This document shows, piece after piece, positions 1-7,413 of a stretch of 27,119 nt of DNA (the stretch's first letter is position 1; every line of letters begins with the position of its first letter). Source of the stretch: an uncultured Oscillospiraceae bacterium (GTDB lineage: Bacteria; Bacillota_A; Clostridia; Oscillospirales; Oscillospiraceae). The notes beneath the pieces are model-generated. The model saw only the letters and a program-made list of their open reading frames with translations, was not told where the DNA came from and ran no database searches. Position numbers and translations under genes: made by a program. The DNA is taken from NCBI GenBank assembly GCA_910584605.1, contig CAJUAW010000002.1, positions 41,406 through 68,524 of the forward strand, given 5' to 3'.

Positions 1-1952
1 GGGGAAATCTGGATGAACTCCCCGCCGATGTTGGAGCAGGCCCGGTGGAATTCATGGCCCTTTAACGGAGCCACGATGAATACCTGGATGCCCTTGCGCC
101 GCATCCGGGTCGCCATCAACTGCATGGTAAAGCTCTTTCCCGCACCGCTGGTGCCCAAAATGGCGATGTTGGCGTTCTTGTAGACTCGGGAATCAAAGAT
201 GTCCACGATGATAAGAGAGTTGTTATGCTTGTTGACCCCCAGCAGAATACCGTTGTCGTCACACATTTCATAACTGGTGAAGGGGTAGCAACTGGCCGCA
301 CCCAAGGTCAGGACATTACGCCGAGATCGCTCATAGAGGTGCTTTTCCAGAGATGCCAGCGGCAGTGAGGATAAAAAAGCCTGCTCCTCACAGAAAGAAC
401 AGGGCTGAACGTCCATATCCTGACTGAGTAGCAGCTTTTTCATCTCCGCGCATTTCCACTCCAGGTCCTCTACATTAGAGGCGGTGATGGTCACCAGCAG
501 ATTGAGGTAGTAGAAGTCCTCGTTGTTGGATAAGCCGTCCTTTAGGAAGTAGCCGCTACGGATGGCCCCATCCAAGTCGTCGAAGTCCGTATTGGTATCG
601 CTGGTCTCCTTGATTTTGCTGCGGTTGATGCGGAGCTGCTGGCCCAGTTTGCGGATCATGCGGTCTTTGGGCTGACGGGTCAGGAACATATCCAAGTCGA
701 TGCCGTCCCCGGCGTTCACCAGCAGGCTGAGCCAGCCGGCAGGCACTTGGGCCTTGTAGCCACCAGACGGAATCAGCAGATAGGCATAGTACATGCCGTC
801 AATACAGATATGCCGCCCGTGAGACAGGTCGATTTGGGAGGGGGCATAGAACTCATTGACTGGGATTTCCTCCAGCGACCGGCCGGCGGCCATATACTCC
901 GCCGCCACCTGCTTAATCTTCCCGGCAAAGGGCTTGTCGTTGCTCTCGGCGCGGCAGAGGACATGGTACAGAATTTCCGCTGTGGCCTCGTTCTCATCCT
1001 CATGGTTTAGTACCACAGTGTTTCCGCATTGACGGAGGTAGTTGGCCGCTGTCCGGGCGGCGGTCTGGAGGGAGGCGATGGCCTCCTCTTCCTCGTGGCC
1101 CCGCTTGGCGCCGGGCAGCGGTTCATGCTCGAAAATCAGGAAGAACCGCCGGGTGATGGCCTCACGGGAGCCAAGCTGTCGGATCAGCCGCAGATAGTCC
1201 TCCTGCAACTCCCGGCAGTGCGCATTGGTCTCCTGGGCCAGTTCCTGCCGCACGGTCTGCACATGGCGGTCAATGTCCGCCCGCTTGGTCAGCACCTTAA
1301 ACTGTACCTTTACAGGAGCGATTTTCAGGTAGCTGATAAAGGAGTAGATGATGTTCCGCTGCTCCTGGGCGCTACGCAGGAGGAAGTTTACTGGGATAAC
1401 CTCAACCACTTTCACATAACGGTGGTCTTTGGTGAAAATGACCCCATGCTCTATCTTTTCGATAGGCACATAATCCGCCAGTGGGTTGAGAGGCTTGACC
1501 TCCGGGGCCAGAAAGGTTTTGAACTGATCCACTTTCCGGCCTTTAAGGTCTACCTGCAACCGGCTACGGCTTTTGGGCAGTTCTTCTACATCTTCCAGCC
1601 TTGTTTTTTCTTTCCTCTGCGTCCAGCTGGGAAGAAGCCCCTTTTTACTCTCGCCCTTCCTGTCCAGCACCCGGCGATTGCGAAGAAAACTGAAAAATTG
1701 CAGGATGAACTCAGACAAGCTTCCGCCGCCCACCCCAATGAGGGCCAGCAGCACCAGAGGCAGAGTAGTCAGGCAGAGAATGATGATGCGCATAGTGAGG
1801 GAGATTCCCAGATTAAGCACCGGGAGGGCGGTCAGCGCCCCTAGGATGCCCGCTTCAATGGCGTTGCGGGTCTTGAACATCCCGCCCATCAGGGTGCCTC
1901 CCTCAATGAAATTAGGTGGGATTAGATAAGTATCCCGTTCTTCTTGACGCAT
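1..1952 (-). CDS. PrgI-VirB4 fusion: conjugal transfer ATPase, CD1110-like (partial, 3' end off the window)
   Basis: This is the energising ATPase of the conjugative type IV secretion system, acting at the inner face of the membrane. About 650 codons are visible. Residues 1-100 (starting MRQEERDTYLIPPNF) contain two hydrophobic helices and resemble the small PrgI/VirB3-like protein that is usually a separate gene. The VirB4 N-terminal domain follows. A Walker A motif, GTSGAGKS, lies near residue 605 (about position 135-160). Walker B and the rest are beyond position 1. The start ATG (1952-1950) follows an AAGGAGG that overlaps the stop codon of the upstream gene, so the two are probably translationally coupled. 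The frame is open throughout the visible part. The VirB4 assignment is firm; the PrgI-like label for the N-terminus is from overall appearance. Confidence 0.9.
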   Translation of the reverse strand, partial: MRQEERDTYLIPPNFIEGGTLMGGMFKTRNAIEAGILGALTALPVLNLGISLTMRIIILCLTTLPLVLLALIGVGGGSLSEFILQFFSFLRNRRVLDRKGESKKGLLPSWTQRKEKTRLEDVEELPKSRSRLQVDLKGRKVDQFKTFLAPEVKPLNPLADYVPIEKIEHGVIFTKDHRYVKVVEVIPVNFLLRSAQEQRNIIYSFISYLKIAPVKVQFKVLTKRADIDRHVQTVRQELAQETNAHCRELQEDYLRLIRQLGSREAITRRFFLIFEHEPLPGAKRGHEEEEAIASLQTAARTAANYLRQCGNTVVLNHEDENEATAEILYHVLCRAESNDKPFAGKIKQVAAEYMAAGRSLEEIPVNEFYAPSQIDLSHGRHICIDGMYYAYLLIPSGGYKAQVPAGWLSLLVNAGDGIDLDMFLTRQPKDRMIRKLGQQLRINRSKIKETSDTNTDFDDLDGAIRSGYFLKDGLSNNEDFYYLNLLVTITASNVEDLEWKCAEMKKLLLSQDMDVQPCSFCEEQAFLSSLPLASLEKHLYERSRRNVLTLGAASCYPFTSYEMCDDNGILLGVNKHNNSLIIVDIFDSRVYKNANIAILGTSGAGKSFTMQLMATRMRRKGIQVFIVAPLKGHEFHRACSNIGGEFIQIS

Positions 1953-1961
1953 AGGACCTCC

Positions 1962-3644
1962 TTATACCCGATCCTTACGCTTGGGTGGGTCGGGGAGTTT
2001 TTTAATGATGCGCTCCTGGTAAGCCACTTTATCGTCCGAAGCCATATACGGTTTGCGCTCCACTACATCCTGGGGCATCTGTGTATACCAAAGTGTCCCA
2101 TCCGCAGAGCGGACCTTTGAAAAAGTGCCTGTTGGTTCCATATACTGCTCTGCATGATACATACCAAACGCAATCGGCTGCGGATGTTCAGGTGTGGATA
2201 CATAGCCTGAAATTCTCCCGCCTCCAATTTCTGTATTGGAAAAAATGGGGGGAATTTTACCTTCTGCGGTATACCCCAAGTAAGATTGCAGAGACTGGGC
2301 CGCCATATCGCCAGTAATTCTGCCGGCTACCTCGCCCCGGGCCACTGTGCCGATAACATCATTGGCAAAACTGCCCCCCGCAACCAGAGATTTTGAGAAA
2401 ATGGCGCCGCCCAAGCTGGGGATGCCGGTTTGTACGGGTTTTGTGTGGTTGCGGACGGTGTGGGAACGTTCTACAACGGAGGACTTCTGCACATTTTGCG
2501 TATCCGTGGAGCTCTGCGTGTTGGTCTGCTGGTCGCTGGCGGTGACGATTACGCCCTCCTGAACGGGACCGTTGCCTGCTCCGATAAGGGCCGCACCCTC
2601 ACCCTGGGGAACATTCAGGGCAATGCCGCCATCAGATACAGATATATTTTCCGCAACGGAAACGCTCTCATTCGGAGAAACAATGGGAGCCGCTTCGGTT
2701 GGGACGGAACCATCAAGAGTAGAGCCGTATGGGATAGAACCGTCTGCCGGAGGAATGTTCAGCATTGTGCCGCCGCTCTGGGGAACACTAAAGGCAGCGC
2801 CGCTATCGGATATAGATATACTTTCCGCAGTGGAAACGCTCTCACCCGGAGAAACGATGGGAGCCGCCTCGGCGGGGATGGACCCATCGGGAATAGAGCT
2901 GTCCGGGATAGAACTGTCTGCCAGAGGAATGTTCAGCACCGTACCGCTGGCCTGGTCTGCGGCGGAAACCTGACCATCACTCTGCGCAGCAACGGGTGGA
3001 GGAGTGGCATCGGTCACAATAACGCCTTCTTGTGGGGATGAGCCGGCTGTGGCACTGCCTTCAGTTTGGAGATTGACCCCACCAGTGTGAATATCGTTGT
3101 TGACCGAAGGTCCCACCCCCGATGGTGCCTCTGGCGTGACCGCCGCTGTAGCCTGCCGTACACTGGACTGGGCGGTGTGGACGGCGGAGGTCTGAGAGGT
3201 GGCGGTCTTGATTGCGCTGTTGGTAACATGGCGGCTAGCCATACCAATCAATCCGCCCTTGAAAAAACCTGACATTCCGGATCCGCTGGTTGTTCCAGCC
3301 TTTCCGCTGGAGGCAGCTCCGGCCCGATTGGTACCGGCACCGCCTTTGCCGCCTGCAACCATTGTAACTGCCCGCATGGTGAGCATAGCCTCAGCCAGCA
3401 GGGAGCCGCCTGTGCGGCCCACGTTGACACCAAGGGTTGCCATGAAGCTGTCGATCTTCTGTGATACCTTGAGGAAAGCCACGGCGCACAGAAACCAGAT
3501 CAGCACATTCCCGGTAACCTCCGACTTGCTGGAGGCCGCCACCTGCGCCTCCACTTCTGCCTCTGTAACGGCGAAAGCCGGGACACATAAAAAAGCCGCC
3601 AGCAGAGATACCAGCAGCAACGTGAAGAATATTCTCTTTTTCGT
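1962..3644 (-). CDS. Large ICE transfer-operon membrane protein with internal repeats; probable ACG (or distant TTG) start
   Basis: The function is unknown; it sits between the TrbL-like and VirB4-like genes, so it is presumably part of the mating channel. Read from the ACG at 3644-3642, the product starts KKRIFFTLLLVSLLAAF and has a clean signal peptide ending AFA, a membrane helix (IWFLCAVAFLKV), a Gly/Ala-rich segment, a long low-complexity Ser/Pro/Ile region with two imperfect repeats of about 58 residues, and a charged C-terminal part ending in a basic tail. A strong AAAGGAGG lies 7 bases before the ACG and overlaps the previous stop. The only standard start candidate, TTG at 3620, lies 34 bases from that ribosome site and would cut off the basic N-region of the signal peptide. 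No domain is recognised. Confidence 0.75.
   Translation of the reverse strand, partial: TKKRIFFTLLLVSLLAAFLCVPAFAVTEAEVEAQVAASSKSEVTGNVLIWFLCAVAFLKVSQKIDSFMATLGVNVGRTGGSLLAEAMLTMRAVTMVAGGKGGAGTNRAGAASSGKAGTTSGSGMSGFFKGGLIGMASRHVTNSAIKTATSQTSAVHTAQSSVRQATAAVTPEAPSGVGPSVNNDIHTGGVNLQTEGSATAGSSPQEGVIVTDATPPPVAAQSDGQVSAADQASGTVLNIPLADSSIPDSSIPDGSIPAEAAPIVSPGESVSTAESISISDSGAAFSVPQSGGTMLNIPPADGSIPYGSTLDGSVPTEAAPIVSPNESVSVAENISVSDGGIALNVPQGEGAALIGAGNGPVQEGVIVTASDQQTNTQSSTDTQNVQKSSVVERSHTVRNHTKPVQTGIPSLGGAIFSKSLVAGGSFANDVIGTVARGEVAGRITGDMAAQSLQSYLGYTAEGKIPPIFSNTEIGGGRISGYVSTPEHPQPIAFGMYHAEQYMEPTGTFSKVRSADGTLWYTQMPQDVVERKPYMASDDKVAYQERIIKKLPDPPKRKDRV
2592..2939 (-). repeat. Imperfect tandem repeat in the 1962-3644 gene
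   Basis: Two adjacent copies of about 58 codons, each running from LNIP through SIP...EAAPIVSP.ESVS to a Gly-rich end. The first copy spans about 2767-2939 and the second about 2592-2766. The phrase QEGVIVT also occurs on either side of the pair. They probably form an extended, flexible spacer; expansion by slippage or recombination is likely. Confidence 0.7.
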
Positions 3645-3657
3645 TTTGAGTCCTCCT

Positions 3658-4368
3658 TTACAGGGATAGTGGATTTGCGATAAACGCGCCTACCATGCTG
3701 ACGAACAGCCGCAGGCACCAGGCGTTCATGACCAACAAAAAGAGCTGTCCCGCGAACATCCGGCACCAACTTTTGAAAATGTTGGAGGTGGCCTGAGACG
3801 CACCCATAGCGAAAGCGACAGGAGCCGTAAAGACCAGCACCCCTAACAGCACATACCGCTCCGCCGCCTCACACAGCAGTTTCAGGTAGTTCCATGCCAG
3901 CACCAGAAGCAGGATCAGTACAATGAGAGCGACGCCGCCGTTGGCGCAGACCCCGATGATGGTGAGCAGCACCGAGTTAAAGCTGGCGAAGTCCAGGCTG
4001 GGCAGGGATGCGGTCATAATCCAGTTGTAGGGCGTTCCGCCGATAGTTAGCGCAATGTCCACGATTTGGTCGGAATAATAGGCCAGCAGGATGAACAGGA
4101 TAGAGCGGATGCTCAGTTTGATGGGGTCCTCCGCCTCGGAGCCGGCACCCAGTCCAAAGTTTTTGAACAGGTTCCAAACCCACAGCAGCAGAATCAGCCC
4201 GATAGCCAGAGCGACAAAACTCTCATACATGGTTTCGGCAGCAGGGAAGTATCGCAGAAACACGCTCATGTCGCAGCCCAGCGCGCCCAAAACTGATGTG
4301 TTAATCATATCCAGGCCGTACATGATTTGTTCCGCGATCCACTCCACTATGCCATCTAAGATACCCAT
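3658..4368 (-). CDS. TrbL/VirB6-like polytopic conjugal transfer protein
   Basis: A 236-aa integral membrane protein with about five to six hydrophobic helices: around residues 48-68 (ALAIGLILLLWVW), 85-105, 125-160, 165-195 and 205-230. Its place between a pilin-like gene and the VirB4 gene fits the inner-membrane channel component (VirB6/TrbL) of a Gram-positive conjugation machine. The ATG at 4368 lies 6 bases after the previous stop with AAGGG upstream. The next ribosome site overlaps its own TAA stop. No catalytic residues are expected in this family. The assignment rests on topology, length and gene order. Confidence 0.75.
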   Translation of the reverse strand: MGILDGIVEWIAEQIMYGLDMINTSVLGALGCDMSVFLRYFPAAETMYESFVALAIGLILLLWVWNLFKNFGLGAGSEAEDPIKLSIRSILFILLAYYSDQIVDIALTIGGTPYNWIMTASLPSLDFASFNSVLLTIIGVCANGGVALIVLILLLVLAWNYLKLLCEAAERYVLLGVLVFTAPVAFAMGASQATSNIFKSWCRMFAGQLFLLVMNAWCLRLFVSMVGAFIANPLSL

Positions 4369-4374
4369 AAGCCC

Positions 4375-4770
4375 TTACGGCGTGTACTGGCCGCCGGAGA
4401 AGAAGGGAGTGACATAGCTCATGATGAAGCCGAGGGAGTTCAGGATAATCCATGTGACGATGATGCGTTTGAGCCAAGCACGGGATTCATCCACCGTCCG
4501 TCCAGAGCGGGAAAAGTTCATCATCAGCAGGGCCACAGCCGCCGTAACCACAGCCGCGATGGTAGAGATACCAAGGACCTGAGTGTAGACGTCTTTCATG
4601 ACTTCGCTGGCTTTAGTCCAAATAGTGGTGCCGGCGGCAAAGGCCGGCAGGCAGAGCATAGAAGCCATGCACATACAGAGAAACGCCGTATAGAGGATGC
4701 GTCCGCAGTCAATGTGTCTCTTCAGCTTGTTCTCCGGCTTTTTGACGGGGGGAACATTTTTGGGGTTCAA
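4375..4770 (-). CDS. Small two-helix membrane protein, VirB2/TrbC pilin-like, first gene of the transfer operon
   Basis: A 131-aa protein with a long hydrophobic first segment (ILYTAFLCMCMASMLCLP) ending in a signal-peptidase-like AFA-AG site, and two further hydrophobic helices (TIAAVVTAAVALLMMNF and IIVTWIILNSLGFIMSYV) separated by a short basic loop. This matches the small pilin-like proteins that open Tn1549-type transfer operons. I choose the TTG at 4770 because AAAGGAGG lies 7 bases upstream. The same frame is open back to 4956 through the RNA leader, including an ATG at 4917, so a longer leader-fused product is formally possible but would place the terminator hairpin inside the coding region. 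Confidence 0.7.
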   Translation of the reverse strand: MNPKNVPPVKKPENKLKRHIDCGRILYTAFLCMCMASMLCLPAFAAGTTIWTKASEVMKDVYTQVLGISTIAAVVTAAVALLMMNFSRSGRTVDESRAWLKRIIVTWIILNSLGFIMSYVTPFFSGGQYTP

Positions 4771-4783
4771 ATAGATGCCTCCT

Positions 4784-4808
4784 TTTCGTTTTTCCGCCGA
4801 AAACGAAA
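4784..4808 (-). promoter_or_regulatory. Hairpin abutting the ribosome site of the transfer operon
   Basis: On the minus strand TTTCGTTTT and AAAACGAAA pair across a short CGGCGG-containing loop, and the 3' arm runs directly into AAAGGAGG. The loop can instead pair with the upstream GCCGC segment, giving alternative folds. A very similar arm pair stands before repA at 9320-9339. It may control access to the ribosome site. Confidence 0.45.
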
Positions 4809-4853
4809 GCGGCGACCAACTTTTGGACGCCGCCTGGCTGCTGTGGAGGGACG

Positions 4854-4877
4854 AAAAAAGGACGCCTTTCAGCGTCC
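4854..4877 (-). terminator. Intrinsic terminator inside the transfer-operon leader (attenuator candidate)
   Basis: On the minus strand GGACGC-TGAAAG-GCGTCC is followed at once by six T residues, a classic rho-independent terminator. It lies between the promoter (4922-4950) and the first gene (start 4770), so full-length transcripts must read through it. A larger inverted repeat (TGGAGGGACG at 4882-4873 and CGTCCCTCCA at 4853-4844) shares the first arm and could compete in the finished RNA. Confidence 0.65.
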
Positions 4878-4921
4878 CTCCATAGCCGTTTTCGTTTGTG
4901 ATTACAGTTTTGAGCATGATT

Positions 4922-4950
4922 ATCTTAACATATATAGATTCCCATGTCAA
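4922..4950 (-). promoter_or_regulatory. Promoter of the transfer operon
   Basis: Minus-strand TTGACA (4950-4945), a 17-bp spacer and TAAGAT (4927-4922), preceded by TG one base before the -10 (extended -10). It reads into the leader with the terminator and then the pilin-like gene. This is the best promoter match in the element. Confidence 0.75.
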
Positions 4951-4952
4951 TT

Positions 4953-4991
4953 CCAAAGCCGTCCTAATTCAGTCCCAAAACCGTCCTAATT
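4953..4991 (-). repeat. Two 17-bp direct repeats just upstream of the transfer promoter -35
   Basis: On the minus strand AATTAGGACGGTTTTGG (4991-4975) and AATTAGGACGGCTTTGG (4969-4953) differ at one base and are spaced 22 bp start to start, about two helical turns. The proximal copy ends two bases before the -35 hexamer. The layout is that of an activator (or repressor) site controlling transfer. Confidence 0.65.
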
Positions 4992-5006
4992 TTGTACTAC
5001 CATGAA

Positions 5007-5252
5007 TTAAAACTCTCTGAGTACCAATTCCGTGACCCCGCCATCAGGGGAGAACACGAGTCTCTGCACCTGCGGATGGTGGGAATAGGTTTCTCGGATA
5101 AAATCCCGCAGAGCGGTTCCGCCATGGCAACCGTGAATCAGGCGGAGACGGTAAGTAGCCCTGTCAGCGCGGCGGAGCAGTGCCTCCACCGTCACCTTGG
5201 CCTGGTAGGCATTCTTTCCGTGGAGATCCGCTGTAATCACTCCCGGTCCCAT
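5007..5252 (-). CDS. Stand-alone Smr-domain protein
   Basis: An 81-aa protein made of little but an Smr domain, named after the C-terminal domain of MutS2; such domains are DNA- or RNA-binding and often nicking. The ADLHG motif lies near residue 9 and the loop IHGCHGGTALRDFIRE near residue 39, the form seen in short stand-alone Smr proteins. I choose the ATG at 5252 because AGGAGG lies 9 bases before it; a TTG at 5258 would be only 3 bases away. It is the last gene of a three-gene cargo operon (SEC-C, UPF0158, Smr) and ends just before the divergent-repeat region of the transfer promoter. Its role in the element is unknown. Confidence 0.8.
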   Translation of the reverse strand: MGPGVITADLHGKNAYQAKVTVEALLRRADRATYRLRLIHGCHGGTALRDFIRETYSHHPQVQRLVFSPDGGVTELVLREF

Positions 5253-5296
5253 GTACAATTTCCTCCTGTTTGTCCGAAAGCATAGACCCCTTTATT

Positions 5297-5725
5297 TTAG
5301 GTGTCGTCTTCCTCATATTCCAGATTGTTTTCCTTACACCAGCGAATGGCAATCTCCCGCTGGGCCTGGGCCAGATAATCGTACCATTGCTGTTCCAGGC
5401 GATGATAGCGGATGCCGTTCTTGAACCTGCGGAACGCGCCCTTGCCTCGGATAGCTCCGGCCAATTCTTCACGAGCCGCGCCGGGGCGTAGTTCGTCCAC
5501 AAAATCAGCCATAATGCGGTATTCATGGATCTCGTACTTGCTGGGGAATGGAAGAAACCGGCCCGGGAAATTTATGATTAAATCCGCAAGCTCTTCGTCC
5601 CGTTCCCCGGTAATATCGGGGTCTGCCAGAGCTACGCTCTGCCCGGTTTGGGTATCAAAGTATTCCTGGAATGCCTCCGAAGCCGATTCAACCGCAAAGA
5701 TGACCTGCGCCAGCTTGATTTTCAT
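5297..5725 (-). CDS. UPF0158 family protein
   Basis: A 142-aa acidic cytosolic protein resembling the uncharacterised UPF0158 family: an N-terminal LAQVIFAVESASE helix, a strand with DTQTGQSVAL, a central FPSKYEIHEYRIMADFVDEL segment, and a C-terminal helix with WCKENNLEYEED. The ATG at 5725 follows GGGAGG by 9 bases and lies 14 bases after the stop of the SEC-C gene, so the two are probably co-transcribed. The biochemical function of the family is not known. In chromosomes such proteins often sit near nucleic-acid genes, and here the partner is an Smr-domain gene 44 bases downstream. Confidence 0.75.
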   Translation of the reverse strand: MKIKLAQVIFAVESASEAFQEYFDTQTGQSVALADPDITGERDEELADLIINFPGRFLPFPSKYEIHEYRIMADFVDELRPGAAREELAGAIRGKGAFRRFKNGIRYHRLEQQWYDYLAQAQREIAIRWCKENNLEYEEDDT

Positions 5726-5739
5726 ATAGTACAGCCTCC

Positions 5740-6744
5740 CTATCGCCCACAGCACTTCTTATATTTCTTGCCGCTGCCGCAGGGGCAGGGATCGTTGCGG
5801 CCGATTTTCTGCTTATGCGCCTGTTGGGGCAGCGCGCTACCGGTGATCTCCGCAATTTGGCGGAGCATATCAAAACGCAGTTCCTCACTGGGGATGTTAT
5901 CCATAGTCAAGATGCCTTGCCGCAGTTCCTCGACATTCATTGTCCTGTCTGCCAATGCCTTGCGGATATTGGGGCCAAAGGACAGAGATTTCGGTATGCG
6001 CTCCTCTGGCGGAACCATCTCCATGATTTCGCGGGGCGTATGGCCCCGGTTGCGCTGCATACGGCAGTTATTCTGGAAATTGTTATAAACCGAAAGAAAA
6101 CGGTTAATGTCTGCCTCGCCGTTGAACTGAAGCCCCAGCCGGGTTGCTTCGTCCATCACATTGGGGAAGGATGTGGATGTAATGCGCATTTTCATAATAA
6201 AGTCCGCAAAGACTGCCTGATCTAAATTATGATTTCCTGTTTTACTGGAAATCACCACCATAAAAGCCTTATGCTCCGGTGTCGGCTCGCAGTAGAACAT
6301 ATCATCGTATTTGAGCAATTCTTTTTTCGGCGGGATGTAATAAGGTTTGCTGTGTTGTGACCGCAGCGTTTCGTGGTAAGCGGATATATCTCCATCCAGC
6401 AAGAATACATCAATTATTTCTCGATCCAAGGGGCTACCCAGTTTGCCGTCCGTGTATAACTCGTCCAGACCCAGGATGTAGTAGTCCTCTTCCTCATGGC
6501 GGGCAATTTCCGCAAACGCTAACAGTTCTTCCTGCGTGAAACGACTGTGGTTTTGCTCCTGGATGATTTCAAAGGCCTTTCGGAGCGGAATAATCCCATA
6601 TAGATTCGCCATTGCGTTGAAGTATTTACGTAGCATCCGTGAAACTATATCCGGGAGGGGAATCTCACGGTAGAGCGCATTCAGCCTGCGCCGGGAGTAA
6701 GGTTCAGGAATAGGAATCAAGCCATCATCTTTGCTGTCTGCCAT
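5740..6744 (-). CDS. SEC-C motif protein
   Basis: A 334-aa protein ending in a SEC-C zinc motif: CPCGSGKKYKKCC gives C-x-C-x8-C-C, the same zinc knuckle found at the C-terminus of SecA and in many stand-alone proteins. The remaining 310 residues are mostly helical and match no domain I can name. The ATG at 6744 follows CTGGAGGTG by a normal distance. It has its own promoter at 6779-6808 and heads the SEC-C/UPF0158/Smr operon. SEC-C modules bind ribosomes, SecB or other partners in known cases, so a translation- or nucleic-acid-linked job is plausible but unproven. Confidence 0.8.
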   Translation of the reverse strand: MADSKDDGLIPIPEPYSRRRLNALYREIPLPDIVSRMLRKYFNAMANLYGIIPLRKAFEIIQEQNHSRFTQEELLAFAEIARHEEEDYYILGLDELYTDGKLGSPLDREIIDVFLLDGDISAYHETLRSQHSKPYYIPPKKELLKYDDMFYCEPTPEHKAFMVVISSKTGNHNLDQAVFADFIMKMRITSTSFPNVMDEATRLGLQFNGEADINRFLSVYNNFQNNCRMQRNRGHTPREIMEMVPPEERIPKSLSFGPNIRKALADRTMNVEELRQGILTMDNIPSEELRFDMLRQIAEITGSALPQQAHKQKIGRNDPCPCGSGKKYKKCCGR

Positions 6745-6778
6745 TGTGAATACACCTCCAGGATGTTTTATTTTTCAT

Positions 6779-6808
6779 AGTATATCATACTAACCAGCAG
6801 ATGGTAAA
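6779..6808 (-). promoter_or_regulatory. Promoter of the SEC-C/UPF0158/Smr cargo operon
   Basis: Minus-strand TTTACC (6808-6803), an 18-bp spacer and TATACT (6784-6779) with TG one base before the -10. The SEC-C start codon is about 35 bases downstream. Confidence 0.6.
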
Positions 6809-6829
6809 GCCATTCTCACAAAATAAGGA

Positions 6830-6863
6830 CAGCCCGTGCGGCGTAAATGAACCGCACGGGCTG
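6830..6863 (-). terminator. Terminator of the replication operon
   Basis: CAGCCCGTGCGG and CCGCACGGGCTG form a perfect 12-bp stem with a 10-base loop; on the minus strand it is followed by TCCTTATTTTG. It lies 11 bases after the stop of the 6874-7413 gene. Confidence 0.75.
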
Positions 6864-6873
6864 GTGCTTTCCC

Positions 6874-7413
6874 CTATGCCTCGTCCTCTGTGTGCGGAAA
6901 CACCTCCGACAGCAAATCAAGGCAGTCCTTAGAGGAATATCCCCACAGGATGGAACTGAGGGCCTCTACCGCCTGCTCACGTTTGCGGTAATAAGTTGTG
7001 CGGCCGATATCCCGGATGTAGGGCTGGAGCTGCTCAATGATGGCGTTGATATTCTCCACCTGCTGTGGGGAGAGAAAGGTGTAGTACAAAATCCAGTAGT
7101 ACGCCTCGCCATTCTTGTGCTTCGTCCGCAAGAGCTCCACCGCGCTGTTCACCAGCGCCAGCATCTTCCGGCTCCGCTCGATGCAGCGGGCGTGGTTCTC
7201 AATCTGCGTCCCGCTCAAATCGGCGCCGGCCATGTAGACGGACTCCAGAAAGTCATCCACGCTGCTGCCGTACTCGCACTCAAATTCTTTCTTCAACTGC
7301 TGGACGGACAGCTCCATGCTCCAAACCACATCCCGGTATTTCTTCAGTAGCCGCCAAGTATCATGATAGCGGGGATCCTGCTCCACGCTCTTTTGCAACT
7401 TCTTATATGCCAT
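6874..7413 (-). CDS. Unknown ICE protein, last gene of the repA operon
   Basis: A 179-aa mostly helical, charged protein. The N-terminal half is coiled-coil-like (KKLQKSVEQDPRYHDTWRLL and following). The C-terminal half contains LSPQQVENINAIIEQL and TTYYRKREQAVEALSSILWG, which loosely resembles the C-terminal helices of phage late-gene regulators of the ArpU kind. I do not recognise it firmly. The ATG at 7413 lies 7 bases after AGGAGG and overlaps the end of the radical SAM gene by 11 bases, so expression is coupled to repA. A strong terminator follows. Confidence 0.7.
   Translation of the reverse strand: MAYKKLQKSVEQDPRYHDTWRLLKKYRDVVWSMELSVQQLKKEFECEYGSSVDDFLESVYMAGADLSGTQIENHARCIERSRKMLALVNSAVELLRTKHKNGEAYYWILYYTFLSPQQVENINAIIEQLQPYIRDIGRTTYYRKREQAVEALSSILWGYSSKDCLDLLSEVFPHTEDEA

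Noticed and set aside
4784..4882. A metabolite riboswitch before the transfer operon
   Set aside because: No known aptamer core is recognisable; the hairpins are explained by a terminator and a ribosome-site hairpin.
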